Positions 46,699 to 53,840 of a stretch of 64,000 nucleotides of DNA are shown here, in pieces. Within the stretch, counting starts at the first letter, position 1. Every line of letters starts with the position of its first letter. The notes under the pieces are model-generated. The model was not told the DNA's origin. It saw only the letters and a program-made list of their open reading frames with translations, and searched no databases. The position numbers were made by a program, and so were the translations under genes. The stretch is from NCBI GenBank assembly GCA_947501265.1, contig CANMVY010000007.1, positions 1-64,000 of the forward strand, in the 5' to 3' direction. This DNA is from Bacteroidota bacterium. Lineage in GTDB: Bacteria; Bacteroidota; Bacteroidia; UBA7662; CANHCV01.

Positions 46699-47172
46699 TT
46701 ATTTACCGATAAATTGTTTCATTTCGCTTTCGATATCTTTTCGAAGATCCATCAATTTGATGGCGTACTGGTGCATTTGAATTTCAGCTTCCGAATGCGG
46801 CTCAAACGGTTTAACCGGATGCGGTTTCCCGTTTTCCATGCTCACAAAAACCATCACACAATGGGTGGTTTGGTGAAATTTCTTATCGGTCATCTTTCTT
46901 GAAAAAACATCTACTGCGATGTGGATCGACGTTTTTCCGGTATAAATGACCGTTGCCTCTAAGCGCACCAAATCGCCAATGGCGATGGGGGAGATGAAAC
47001 GTATCCCGCCCACATAAACGGTAACGCAATAACGTCCAGCGTACTCCGATGCGCAGGCAAACCCTACTTGGTCGATCCATTTCATCACCATTCCACCGTG
47101 AACATTGCCACCGTAGTTAACATCTGTGGGTTCCGAAATGAATTGAAAAACCGTTTTGTGAGTGTGTGCCAT
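46699..47172 (-). CDS. Acyl-CoA thioesterase (hotdog fold, YciA/Acot type)
   Basis: The 157-residue enzyme hydrolyses acyl-CoA. The hotdog core has TDVNYGGNVHGGMVMKWIDQVGFACA, the motif with the catalytic Asp-like acid region of the YciA/BACH group, then IRFISPIAIGDLVRLEA and FVSMENGKPHPV. It ends 20 nt before the degenerate dehydrogenase start, which suggests related acyl-CoA chemistry. Chain-length preference cannot be told. Confidence 0.9.
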   Translation of the reverse strand: MAHTHKTVFQFISEPTDVNYGGNVHGGMVMKWIDQVGFACASEYAGRYCVTVYVGGIRFISPIAIGDLVRLEATVIYTGKTSIHIAVDVFSRKMTDKKFHQTTHCVMVFVSMENGKPHPVKPFEPHSEAEIQMHQYAIKLMDLRKDIESEMKQFIGK

Positions 47173-47176
47173 GCTT

Positions 47177-47184
47177 CAAAGGTA
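47177..47184 (-). promoter_or_regulatory. -7 box four bases before the thioesterase start codon
   Basis: The minus strand reads TACCTTTG, then AAGC, then the ATG at 47172. The preceding gene ends in a terminator (47198-47223), so an independent promoter is needed here. Confidence 0.55.
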
Positions 47185-47197
47185 AAAAAAATTGGGC

Positions 47198-47223
47198 ATA
47201 AAAAAGCCCCGAAAATCGGGGCT
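47198..47223 (-). terminator. Rho-independent terminator after the bacilliredoxin gene
   Basis: AGCCCCGA (47205-47212) pairs with TCGGGGCT (47216-47223) around AAA. On the minus strand a T run follows (complement of A at 47200-47204). Confidence 0.88.
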
Positions 47224-47228
47224 GAAGG

Positions 47229-47645
47229 TTATGCGCAATGTTGTTGGTAGGCGTCTTTCAAATTATCGGCGATCATTTCTGCTGGACGGCCTTCAATGTG
47301 ATGGCGTTCCAACAAATGAACCAATTGGCCGTCTTTGAAAAGAGCAATGCTGGGCGAACTTGGAGGGAATGGGGCCATGTGCTGTCGAGCTTCGTTCACC
47401 GCATCGATTTCCATACCCGCAAATACGGTGAGCAATTGATCGGGTTTTACTTCGTTTTGAATGGAAGCTACAGCACCTGGTCGTGCATTTCGTGCCGCAC
47501 ATCCGCAAACAGAGTTCACAACTACCAAGGCCGTGCCTTTTTGATTGAGTGCATTTTTTACATCTTCGGCAGATTTCATTTCTTGGAAACCGTTGGAGGT
47601 GAGTTCTTGGCGCATGGGCGCCACCATAAATTCAGGATAATTCAT
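47229..47645 (-). CDS. BrxA/BrxB-family bacilliredoxin
   Basis: The 138-residue thioredoxin-fold protein carries the family CGC motif in VVNSVCGCAARNARPGA (about residue 47-49). Bacilliredoxins reduce bacillithiol mixed disulfides in Firmicutes and some Bacteroidota. The rest matches the YphP/YqiW pattern (MAPFPPSSPSIALFKDG, ERHHIEGRPAEMI). It follows the LETM1-like gene after three bases and ends in a terminator. Confidence 0.92.
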   Translation of the reverse strand: MNYPEFMVAPMRQELTSNGFQEMKSAEDVKNALNQKGTALVVVNSVCGCAARNARPGAVASIQNEVKPDQLLTVFAGMEIDAVNEARQHMAPFPPSSPSIALFKDGQLVHLLERHHIEGRPAEMIADNLKDAYQQHCA

Positions 47646-47648
47646 ACG

Positions 47649-48104
47649 TTATTGTTTTTCTTCTAAACCCGGTAAATCGTTTTTTGATTCCAAATTTTGA
47701 ACTTTTTTTTCGTTTTTTTTATCGTGATGATCAAAAGAACTGGGCAACAAATGAATATCCATTTTATCAGCCAATTTAATCAAGATGGGCAAAATGATGG
47801 AAGCCCCGGGAATGATGAAAAAAGGAATACCAATGCCCAACATTTTTAGTACATCGTACATCTGCCGGCGAAACGCTTCGCCCTCTTCTTCAGACAAATG
47901 TCCGGTTTGTGCATATTTCTGAAGCAATCGGGCGGCTTCTTTGGTTTCAGCTGCTTCTTGCGACATGTTTTTTAGAAAATGGTCGAAGGCTTCAATCAAT
48001 TTGATGCGCTTTGATTTTAAGTACCCAGCGAAGGCTTTTCCTTGCTCGGTGCTTTCAAAGACATTGATTTCTTTCAGAAGCGATTTTCCTTTTTCGGTTT
48101 CCAC
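47649..48104 (-). CDS. LETM1-like domain protein
   Basis: The 151-residue product has a helical N-terminal part, one hydrophobic segment (about 92-112, GIGIPFFIIPGASIILPILIK) and a charged C-terminus. The run MLGIGIPFFIIPG...LPILIKLADKMDIHLLPSSF resembles the membrane part of LETM1-related bacterial proteins. The function is unknown; ion homeostasis is only an analogy to mitochondrial LETM1. The start is GTG at 48104, four bases after a -7 box. Confidence 0.78.
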   Translation of the reverse strand: METEKGKSLLKEINVFESTEQGKAFAGYLKSKRIKLIEAFDHFLKNMSQEAAETKEAARLLQKYAQTGHLSEEEGEAFRRQMYDVLKMLGIGIPFFIIPGASIILPILIKLADKMDIHLLPSSFDHHDKKNEKKVQNLESKNDLPGLEEKQ

Positions 48105-48108
48105 TTCA

Positions 48109-48116
48109 CAAAAGTA
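48109..48116 (-). promoter_or_regulatory. -7 box four bases before the LETM1-like GTG start
   Basis: The minus strand reads TACTTTTG, then TGAA, then GTG at 48104. The box supports the GTG start. A TTTG 10 nt upstream is too close to be the -33 element. Confidence 0.55.
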
Positions 48117-48192
48117 AGAGAGAAATCAAACTCTTGGGATAGATGAAAACCAAATATTCTGAACTTGTTGTGAAGGGGAATAAATCGTTTTT

Positions 48193-48933
48193 TCAATAGC
48201 GAATCGGCTGATTTGATGGCCTAGGTGGTCTTGGAGGACGTGGGGAGCGTGGAAGATGATTAGGCCCTGGCCCGTGTCTCATGTCTTGGTGGCTCGCCGT
48301 TGGTTCCGCCAAGCCAATGATGGTGATTCCGATTCCAGCATACCATCGATTGAAGGCATCGAGGGTAGAAAATTCGGTTTTTCCTTCTGCGCTCCGGTAC
48401 CTCAATTTGGCCGAAAGCTGTAAGTCGAAATCGGCATTTGGAAGCAATGAATATCCCAATTCTACGCCGGGAGTGATGCAAAACAAGGTGTTGGATGCAA
48501 TGGTTTTGTATTGAGAACTGCTTGAACCATCGGGATTTTGAGTAATGATCTTCTGGGAACGATCAACCAACGTAGGACCTCCAAAAAACAAGCCGAACGT
48601 GGCCGAAGCTCGCCAGCGGTTGTATTCCCAAAAATCCAATTGGTTGTTCCAGCCGAGTCCCACGTAATTTACCCGTGGCAACCCGATGGGGAATCCAAAC
48701 GTATCGGCCACGGAGCGACCAAAATACTCGAACGAAAATCCGGTTGCGAATCTTTCAGACAAATAAAAGTCGATGTCGAAGTTCGCCCCGTTCATTCCAT
48801 GTCCTGCCAACAGGCCTCTCAAATAATGCATGTCAACTCCAACGGGAATGCCGCCGCCGCGCTCTATGCTGTGTTGGGCCCATGTTGTTGTTAGAAAAAT
48901 GCTGAATAGTAAGGTGAAGATTGATTTTTTCAT
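48193..48933 (-). CDS. Outer-membrane beta-barrel protein, copy 1
   Basis: The 246-residue product has a signal peptide (MKKSIFTLLFSIFLTTTWAQ) and alternating amphipathic strands typical of small outer-membrane barrels. The C-terminus is a Pro/Arg-rich tail (PRSPRPPRPPRP) after the last strand (GIGITIIGLAEP). The function is unknown. It overlaps the upstream gene by ATGA, and both end in a similar IGIT(I/L)IG strand, so they appear to be paralogues. Confidence 0.72.
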   Translation of the reverse strand: MKKSIFTLLFSIFLTTTWAQHSIERGGGIPVGVDMHYLRGLLAGHGMNGANFDIDFYLSERFATGFSFEYFGRSVADTFGFPIGLPRVNYVGLGWNNQLDFWEYNRWRASATFGLFFGGPTLVDRSQKIITQNPDGSSSSQYKTIASNTLFCITPGVELGYSLLPNADFDLQLSAKLRYRSAEGKTEFSTLDAFNRWYAGIGITIIGLAEPTASHQDMRHGPGPNHLPRSPRPPRPPRPSNQPIRY

Positions 48934-49607
48934 AGCGTTGTAAATAAAAAGGCAGGAGATTTTTTAGTGTCACGATCCCAGCCAATTAAGGTGATTCCGA
49001 TGTTCCATTGCGAGCCGGAGAAGGAGGCATCGGGAAGTTCGGCGTGTTGGCCCCACGTTTTGCGGTAGCGCCATTGGCTGGTGATAAAGATATCGGGCTG
49101 ATGGTCGTTGGCGTAAATTCGGAAAGATGCTGCACAGCCCGTTGAGAAGGTAGCAAGCAGATTCTTGGAAATAATTTCAACCGTTTCGGGGTACTTTCTG
49201 CCGGTCCACGGGTTGGTGTTGAACACTTTATTCTGAATGTTGGCCACTGCCAATCCTGGAGCAAGCAGGCCGCTGAAACGAAAGCGTGGATGTTGAATAA
49301 AATCCAACCACGCAGAGGGCGATAATTCTAAAAAGTATAGGGAAGGATGATTGATTTGAGGAGTTTTGTAGGAAGGAATGGCCGTATTTGAAGAGGTTAA
49401 TCCCAGGCCCAAAGCCCACCATTTTTTGGGGTAAATGCGTGCCTCAAGCTGGATTCCATCGGTGGATTGCTTGGGAACGAATTGGTTGTGAGCTAGATGA
49501 AAGTCGAAGGCGACTTCTTTGGGCTTCCCTTTGGGTTGAAGGGAAAAATTTTGAGAAATCCCGTTGATGTAAAAGCAACAGCAAAAAACGAGGACGAGTT
49601 GTTTCAT
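48930..49607 (-). CDS. Outer-membrane beta-barrel protein, copy 2
   Basis: The 225-residue product has a signal peptide with a Cys-rich core (MKQLVLVFCCCFYINGISQ) and barrel-like strands ending in WNIGITLIGWDRD. The ATG at 49607 is chosen for the signal peptide: the frame stays open 183 codons further upstream, but that part lies within dnaE and has no sensible composition. It forms a two-gene unit with the next paralogue. Confidence 0.7.
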   Translation of the reverse strand: MKQLVLVFCCCFYINGISQNFSLQPKGKPKEVAFDFHLAHNQFVPKQSTDGIQLEARIYPKKWWALGLGLTSSNTAIPSYKTPQINHPSLYFLELSPSAWLDFIQHPRFRFSGLLAPGLAVANIQNKVFNTNPWTGRKYPETVEIISKNLLATFSTGCAASFRIYANDHQPDIFITSQWRYRKTWGQHAELPDASFSGSQWNIGITLIGWDRDTKKSPAFLFTTL

Positions 49608-49669
49608 GTTGGTTGTCGTTTGAACGGATAAAGGACGACTTCGGTTGTCAAAATTGATGCCAATTTTCA

Positions 49670-52609
49670 TCATTTCCAAGGACACTTTTCCATTCGACTC
49701 ACTTCCAACGTGGGGAAGTCGAATTCTTGCGTTACTCTTCCTTCCAAAAGATAGCACCCTTGTCCGCGAAATGGGAATTTTGCCGCAACCGGAGGGAAAT
49801 GCACCGTGTCGACCCAATTCCCATCCTGATCCAAAAAAGTTCCAAAAAACATGCGTTGGCCTTTCACGGTCCGCGTCGGTTTGATGGTCACCAGCTGGCC
49901 AACGATGCGGTACATCTTTCCTGCATTTTTTTTGAGTTCGCTGGCTTTGCCCATCACCGGTTGTTTCAACAGTGGAAATGGAGACGCTAGCGTGAATCCC
50001 AAAAGTTCCAACTCGTCCCAAGCATCGGAGTTGGGGGCGCATTCCCACGCGGGTAAATCCTCTGTTCGGATTTCTTCGGGTTGAAAGAGGGCCATGGCCC
50101 TTGGCGCAGCGGTGTTTTTTTTGTTGCTTTTCCGGGCCGAGGAGTGCACTTGCCAAAGCAAGGTTTGCTTCGGAAGCCCGGTAAATCGGAATGCGCCCAC
50201 CCGCACCAACAGCCCCGCTTGATCTGCACTCACGTCGGTGCGGGAAAGGAAGTCGGCAAGACCCACGAAAGCGCCCTGCTTCCTAGCCTCTGCGATACGA
50301 AAAAGGCTTTTTTCCTCCAATCCCTGAACGAGTCCGAACCCCAACCAAATCGTTGATCCACGCAAACGCGTTAACGACCAACTCTCGTTCACGCAGGGCG
50401 CTTCCAATTGGGCGCCGTAACGTTTCGCTTCGTGCAAGTAGAATTCCGCATGGTAAAATCCGCCGAAATTGTTGATCACCGCCGTGAGGAATTCCAGCGG
50501 GAAATGGGCTTTGAGGTACATGCTTTGGTAACTTTCTACCGCAAATGAAGCCGAATGCCCCTTGGCAAACGAATAGCCCGCAAAGCTCTCAATCTGATTC
50601 CATACTTCTTCGGCCAATGCCGGCGGACGTTGCTTTTCAGCGCAATGGCGGAAAAAAGAATCTTTCACGCGTTGGAATTCTGCCTTCGATCGAAATTTTC
50701 CGCTCATCCCTCTTCGTAAAACGTCGCATTCGTCCAGTCCCAATCCCGCAAACAAGTGGGCAACCTTCATCACATCTTCCTGATAAACCATGATGCCATA
50801 GGTTTCGGGCATCAGTTCTTGCATCACGGGATGAGCATCCGCTCTTCGTTCGGGCAATCGGTGCCGTTCAATGTAGGCTTGCATCATGCCCGAGCGCGAC
50901 ACTCCTGGGCGAATCACCGAACTGGCCGCAACCAAGGTGAGGTAATCCGTGCAATGCAATTTGGAAAGCAACATCCGCATCGCCGGCGATTCAACGTAAA
51001 AACAACCCATGGTTTCTCCCTTTGAAAGCAATTGGGCAATTTTGGGATCGATTTTAAACGATGCGATGTCGTGAATATGGACGTTCAATCCTCGGTTTTG
51101 TTGGATCAGCGTCACGGCATCTTTGATATGGCCCAATCCGCGTTGGCTTAAAATGTCGTATTTGAAGAGGCCAACATCTTCGGCTTCCAACATGCTGAAT
51201 TGGGTAACTGGAAATCCTTTGGGCGGAAGAAACGTGGCTGTATGTTGGTAGATGGGTGCTTCGCTGATGAGTACGCCGCAGGCATGGATGGAGCGCTGAT
51301 GCGGAAAGTCGTGCAGGTATTGAGCAAAAAAACGCAACGTTTGGTGCAACTTTGCCTGCTCGGGTTTGGGCGGCGTTTTTTCCTCCTGCAACTCCTCAAT
51401 TTCGGCGGGAGGAAGTCCAACGGCTTTGCCCAATTCCCGAAGAATGGCCCTGTGCTGAAAGGTAACGTATGCGCCCAAAAGGGCCACATGCTCTCTTCCG
51501 TAAGTGTCGAACAAATACTGAAACATTTCGTCCCGGTCCTTCCACGAAAAATCGAGATCGAAGTCGGGCGGACTCGCCCGGTGAGGGTTGATGAAACGCT
51601 CAAAATACAAATCCAATTCGATGGGATCCACGTCGGTAATGTGCAGGCAGTAGGCGGCGAGGGAGTTGGCGCCCGATCCGCGGCCAACGTGGAAAAATCC
51701 TCGCCTTCGGGCGTACTGAATCAAATCCCAATTGATGAGGAAGTACGACGAAAATCCCAATTGGTGAATGGTTTCCAACTCTTTTTTCAGTCGGGGTAAG
51801 GCTTCATGGGCTCGTTCCGCATACCGCTCTTTTAGCCCTTGGAAGGCCAAATTCTTCAGCATTTCAAAGTCGCGAAGCGAATTTCCGGTGAAGTTTTTTT
51901 TGTTGGTGGGCAAGGGAGTTTGGAACGGACATTCGCAGGATTGAAGGAGAGCTTCGGTTTGATTTTCGAGGAATGCGCAATGGTGGGATTGAAGGAGAAG
52001 GCGCAACTCGTTGGGGGAATGGAAGCGATGGGTGGGGGGCGCCATTTGGTGGGGTTGGAGTTTGGTCACCAGTTCGTTGTGATGGATGGCGCGCAGCAGT
52101 TTGTGGGCACGGTAATCGGTGGGCGTATCGAACGCCATGGGGTGGTGAAGGATCCATTGCGCTTTCTGTTCTTGGAGATAAGGCCGCTGGGAGAGCAGCG
52201 CAAGATCGGCGATGGTGAGTCCGAGCAACTCGTTGCCCGATGGGCGGGTAGGGAAGTGGTTCAGGGGGTAAATGACGTAGGTGTTCGGCAAGTGGGTTGG
52301 GGCACGTTCGGGAAAAGGGAGGTTGCTTTCCAGGTGGGTCGATAAAAACCGATTGATGGCGGCGTAGCCGTTTGCGTTTCTCGCGAGGAGGGAATAGAGG
52401 TATTGGGAATTATTCCAAATTTGGGTGCCGAAAACGACATGAATATCCAGTTTTTTTGCCAGTTTCCAGGCCGTTGCGTGGGCGGAGCTGCCTAAAACAT
52501 CGACCACGGCCAGCGTTTTGATTTGGTGTTGTTGGGCCAGATTCATCCATCGCTCAACCGAAAGCGTACCATAACAAAGGCTGAAGTAGGTGAGGGCGTT
52601 GCTGTACAT
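49670..52609 (-). CDS. Short DnaE-type DNA polymerase III alpha subunit (DnaE2/ImuC-like)
   Basis: The 979-residue C-family polymerase is shorter than replicative DnaE1 (about 1160) because the C-terminal clamp-loader-binding region is missing. The catalytic Asp pair lies in PPDFDLDFSWKDRDEM, and the third Asp in LFKYDILSQRG. The N-terminal PHP domain is degenerate: the HxH and TDH metal motifs read YFSLCYG and VVDVLGS. An OB fold (about 900-975) closes the protein. Such enzymes usually act in translesion synthesis with ImuA and ImuB, which are not in the window. The ATG at 52609 (MYSNALTYFSLCYGTLS) is the family-like start. Confidence 0.86.
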   Translation of the reverse strand: MYSNALTYFSLCYGTLSVERWMNLAQQHQIKTLAVVDVLGSSAHATAWKLAKKLDIHVVFGTQIWNNSQYLYSLLARNANGYAAINRFLSTHLESNLPFPERAPTHLPNTYVIYPLNHFPTRPSGNELLGLTIADLALLSQRPYLQEQKAQWILHHPMAFDTPTDYRAHKLLRAIHHNELVTKLQPHQMAPPTHRFHSPNELRLLLQSHHCAFLENQTEALLQSCECPFQTPLPTNKKNFTGNSLRDFEMLKNLAFQGLKERYAERAHEALPRLKKELETIHQLGFSSYFLINWDLIQYARRRGFFHVGRGSGANSLAAYCLHITDVDPIELDLYFERFINPHRASPPDFDLDFSWKDRDEMFQYLFDTYGREHVALLGAYVTFQHRAILRELGKAVGLPPAEIEELQEEKTPPKPEQAKLHQTLRFFAQYLHDFPHQRSIHACGVLISEAPIYQHTATFLPPKGFPVTQFSMLEAEDVGLFKYDILSQRGLGHIKDAVTLIQQNRGLNVHIHDIASFKIDPKIAQLLSKGETMGCFYVESPAMRMLLSKLHCTDYLTLVAASSVIRPGVSRSGMMQAYIERHRLPERRADAHPVMQELMPETYGIMVYQEDVMKVAHLFAGLGLDECDVLRRGMSGKFRSKAEFQRVKDSFFRHCAEKQRPPALAEEVWNQIESFAGYSFAKGHSASFAVESYQSMYLKAHFPLEFLTAVINNFGGFYHAEFYLHEAKRYGAQLEAPCVNESWSLTRLRGSTIWLGFGLVQGLEEKSLFRIAEARKQGAFVGLADFLSRTDVSADQAGLLVRVGAFRFTGLPKQTLLWQVHSSARKSNKKNTAAPRAMALFQPEEIRTEDLPAWECAPNSDAWDELELLGFTLASPFPLLKQPVMGKASELKKNAGKMYRIVGQLVTIKPTRTVKGQRMFFGTFLDQDGNWVDTVHFPPVAAKFPFRGQGCYLLEGRVTQEFDFPTLEVSRMEKCPWK

Positions 52610-52694
52610 GATTTGACAAAAAATGTGTCTGGTATTGGTCGTGAAAAATAGCAATCTTTTTTTGATGCAAGATGGATGTGGAAAATATTTTATT

Positions 52695-52702
52695 TATTTT
52701 TG
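52695..52702 (+). promoter_or_regulatory. -7 box four bases before the DUF1801 start codon
   Basis: TATTTTTG, then AGGC, then ATG at 52707. The box matches the consensus fully; no -33 element is seen at 17-24 nt. Confidence 0.55.
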
Positions 52703-52706
52703 AGGC

Positions 52707-53156
52707 ATGAAACCAGAAGTACAAGCCTATCTAACCAATCAGGTTGTTGCGGAACATCAGGAAGCGATGGATCGCCTGAGAGAAGTTATTTTGCAGAATA
52801 TGGGGGAGGGATTTGAGGAATGTGTGAGTTACGGAATGTTGGGATATATGATACCGCATACGTTGTATCCGGATGGCTACCATTGCGATCCGAAACTTCC
52901 GCTTCCGTTTGCGAATTTGGCTTCGAAAAAGGCGGGAATCAGCTTGTACCACATGGGCGTGTATGCCGATGCTGATTTGTTGAATTGGTTTCAGGAAGAA
53001 TACGCGAAGCGAGTGAAAGGAAAGTTGGATATGGGGAAAAGCTGTATTCGATTCAAGAAAATGGATCAAATTCCGTACGACCTCGTCGGCGAGTTGTTTG
53101 CAAAAATGTCGGCCAACGATTGGATCGCCATGTACGAGAAGAATTACAAGCGGTGA
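52707..53156 (+). CDS. DUF1801-domain protein
   Basis: The 149-residue cytoplasmic protein matches DUF1801 (YdhG-like): RLREVILQNMGEGFEECVSYGMLGYMIPH, then LPFANLASKKAGISLYHMG and LDMGKSCIRFKKMDQIPYDLVGEL. The fold is known, but no biochemical role is established. It is transcribed away from the dnaE-like gene with its own -7 box. Confidence 0.85.
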   Translation: MKPEVQAYLTNQVVAEHQEAMDRLREVILQNMGEGFEECVSYGMLGYMIPHTLYPDGYHCDPKLPLPFANLASKKAGISLYHMGVYADADLLNWFQEEYAKRVKGKLDMGKSCIRFKKMDQIPYDLVGELFAKMSANDWIAMYEKNYKR

Positions 53157-53199
53157 GTTATTTTTGATTGGTAATTGAAGGCCGCATAAGTGCTATTTT

Positions 53200-53234
53200 T
53201 TTGTGCAGATTTTTCATTTTTTTTGATATTTTTG
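53200..53234 (+). promoter_or_regulatory. Promoter of the small exported protein gene
   Basis: TTTG (53200-53203), 23 nt, then TATTTTTG (53227-53234). Both elements are perfect, and the box is 23 nt before the ATG at 53258. Confidence 0.6.
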
Positions 53235-53257
53235 CTAAACCACTGAAAAAGAAAATC

Positions 53258-53827
53258 ATGAAAAAGATAGTGTTTACCATCTTGTTGGGTTTGTCGCTAT
53301 GTGAAATTTCTGCAGAAACAAAAAATGGACTGGGAATCAATCAAGAGTTTAAATCCCATGTTTCATTAGAGCTGCGGAATAACCGAAGACCAACGGATCA
53401 ATCGTTATTTATAGCTTCTTTTCCTAAGAAAAAGTTTGAAGTAAAAACCGCTTCACCTTGGGCCATTCATGCATGTGTTGGGATCGTGAATCAACCAACC
53501 GTTACGGCTGAATATCGCCTTTTATCGAGTAAAAGCAAACCGCACAACCATCTTTTTACATCTATTGGATTTTCTCGATTATCATTTTTGAGAGATCAAG
53601 GTTATGGAATTGAGCTAAAAGCTGGAGGACAACTAGAGATACTTGAGTTTAATGTTGGTGCTTGGCTTGCGTTGAATAAGCAAGACCCGTATATCTATAA
53701 TTATAGAAGCAATACCCTTGCGATTCAACTGGGAATTCGTACACGTTCTTTCAAAAATCGTGGCTTCTTTCGCTGTGGAGTTGGGTTCCCAGATGGGATA
53801 TACATTGGTGGTGGCGTGAATTTGTGA
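53258..53827 (+). CDS. Small exported protein, possible outer-membrane barrel
   Basis: The 189-residue product has a signal peptide (MKKIVFTILLGLSLCEISA) and a beta-rich mature part with alternating residues, ending GVGFPDGIYIGGGVNL. I do not recognise the family. The ATG at 53258 is chosen because a longer frame runs through the promoter and lacks sense. A+T content is higher than in neighbouring genes. It converges on the GH3 gene after 13 nt. Confidence 0.65.
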   Translation: MKKIVFTILLGLSLCEISAETKNGLGINQEFKSHVSLELRNNRRPTDQSLFIASFPKKKFEVKTASPWAIHACVGIVNQPTVTAEYRLLSSKSKPHNHLFTSIGFSRLSFLRDQGYGIELKAGGQLEILEFNVGAWLALNKQDPYIYNYRSNTLAIQLGIRTRSFKNRGFFRCGVGFPDGIYIGGGVNL

Positions 53828-53840
53828 GGAGATAAACTAC

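Noticed and set aside
49608-50156. N-terminal extension (183 codons) of the second barrel protein into the dnaE-like gene
   Set aside because: The extension overlaps the conserved polymerase coding region and has no sensible composition; the ATG at 49607 gives a proper signal peptide.
51200-52345. Two long plus-strand open frames antisense to the dnaE-like gene
   Set aside because: Both are shadows of conserved polymerase motifs in the GC-richer part of the gene, where stops are rarer.
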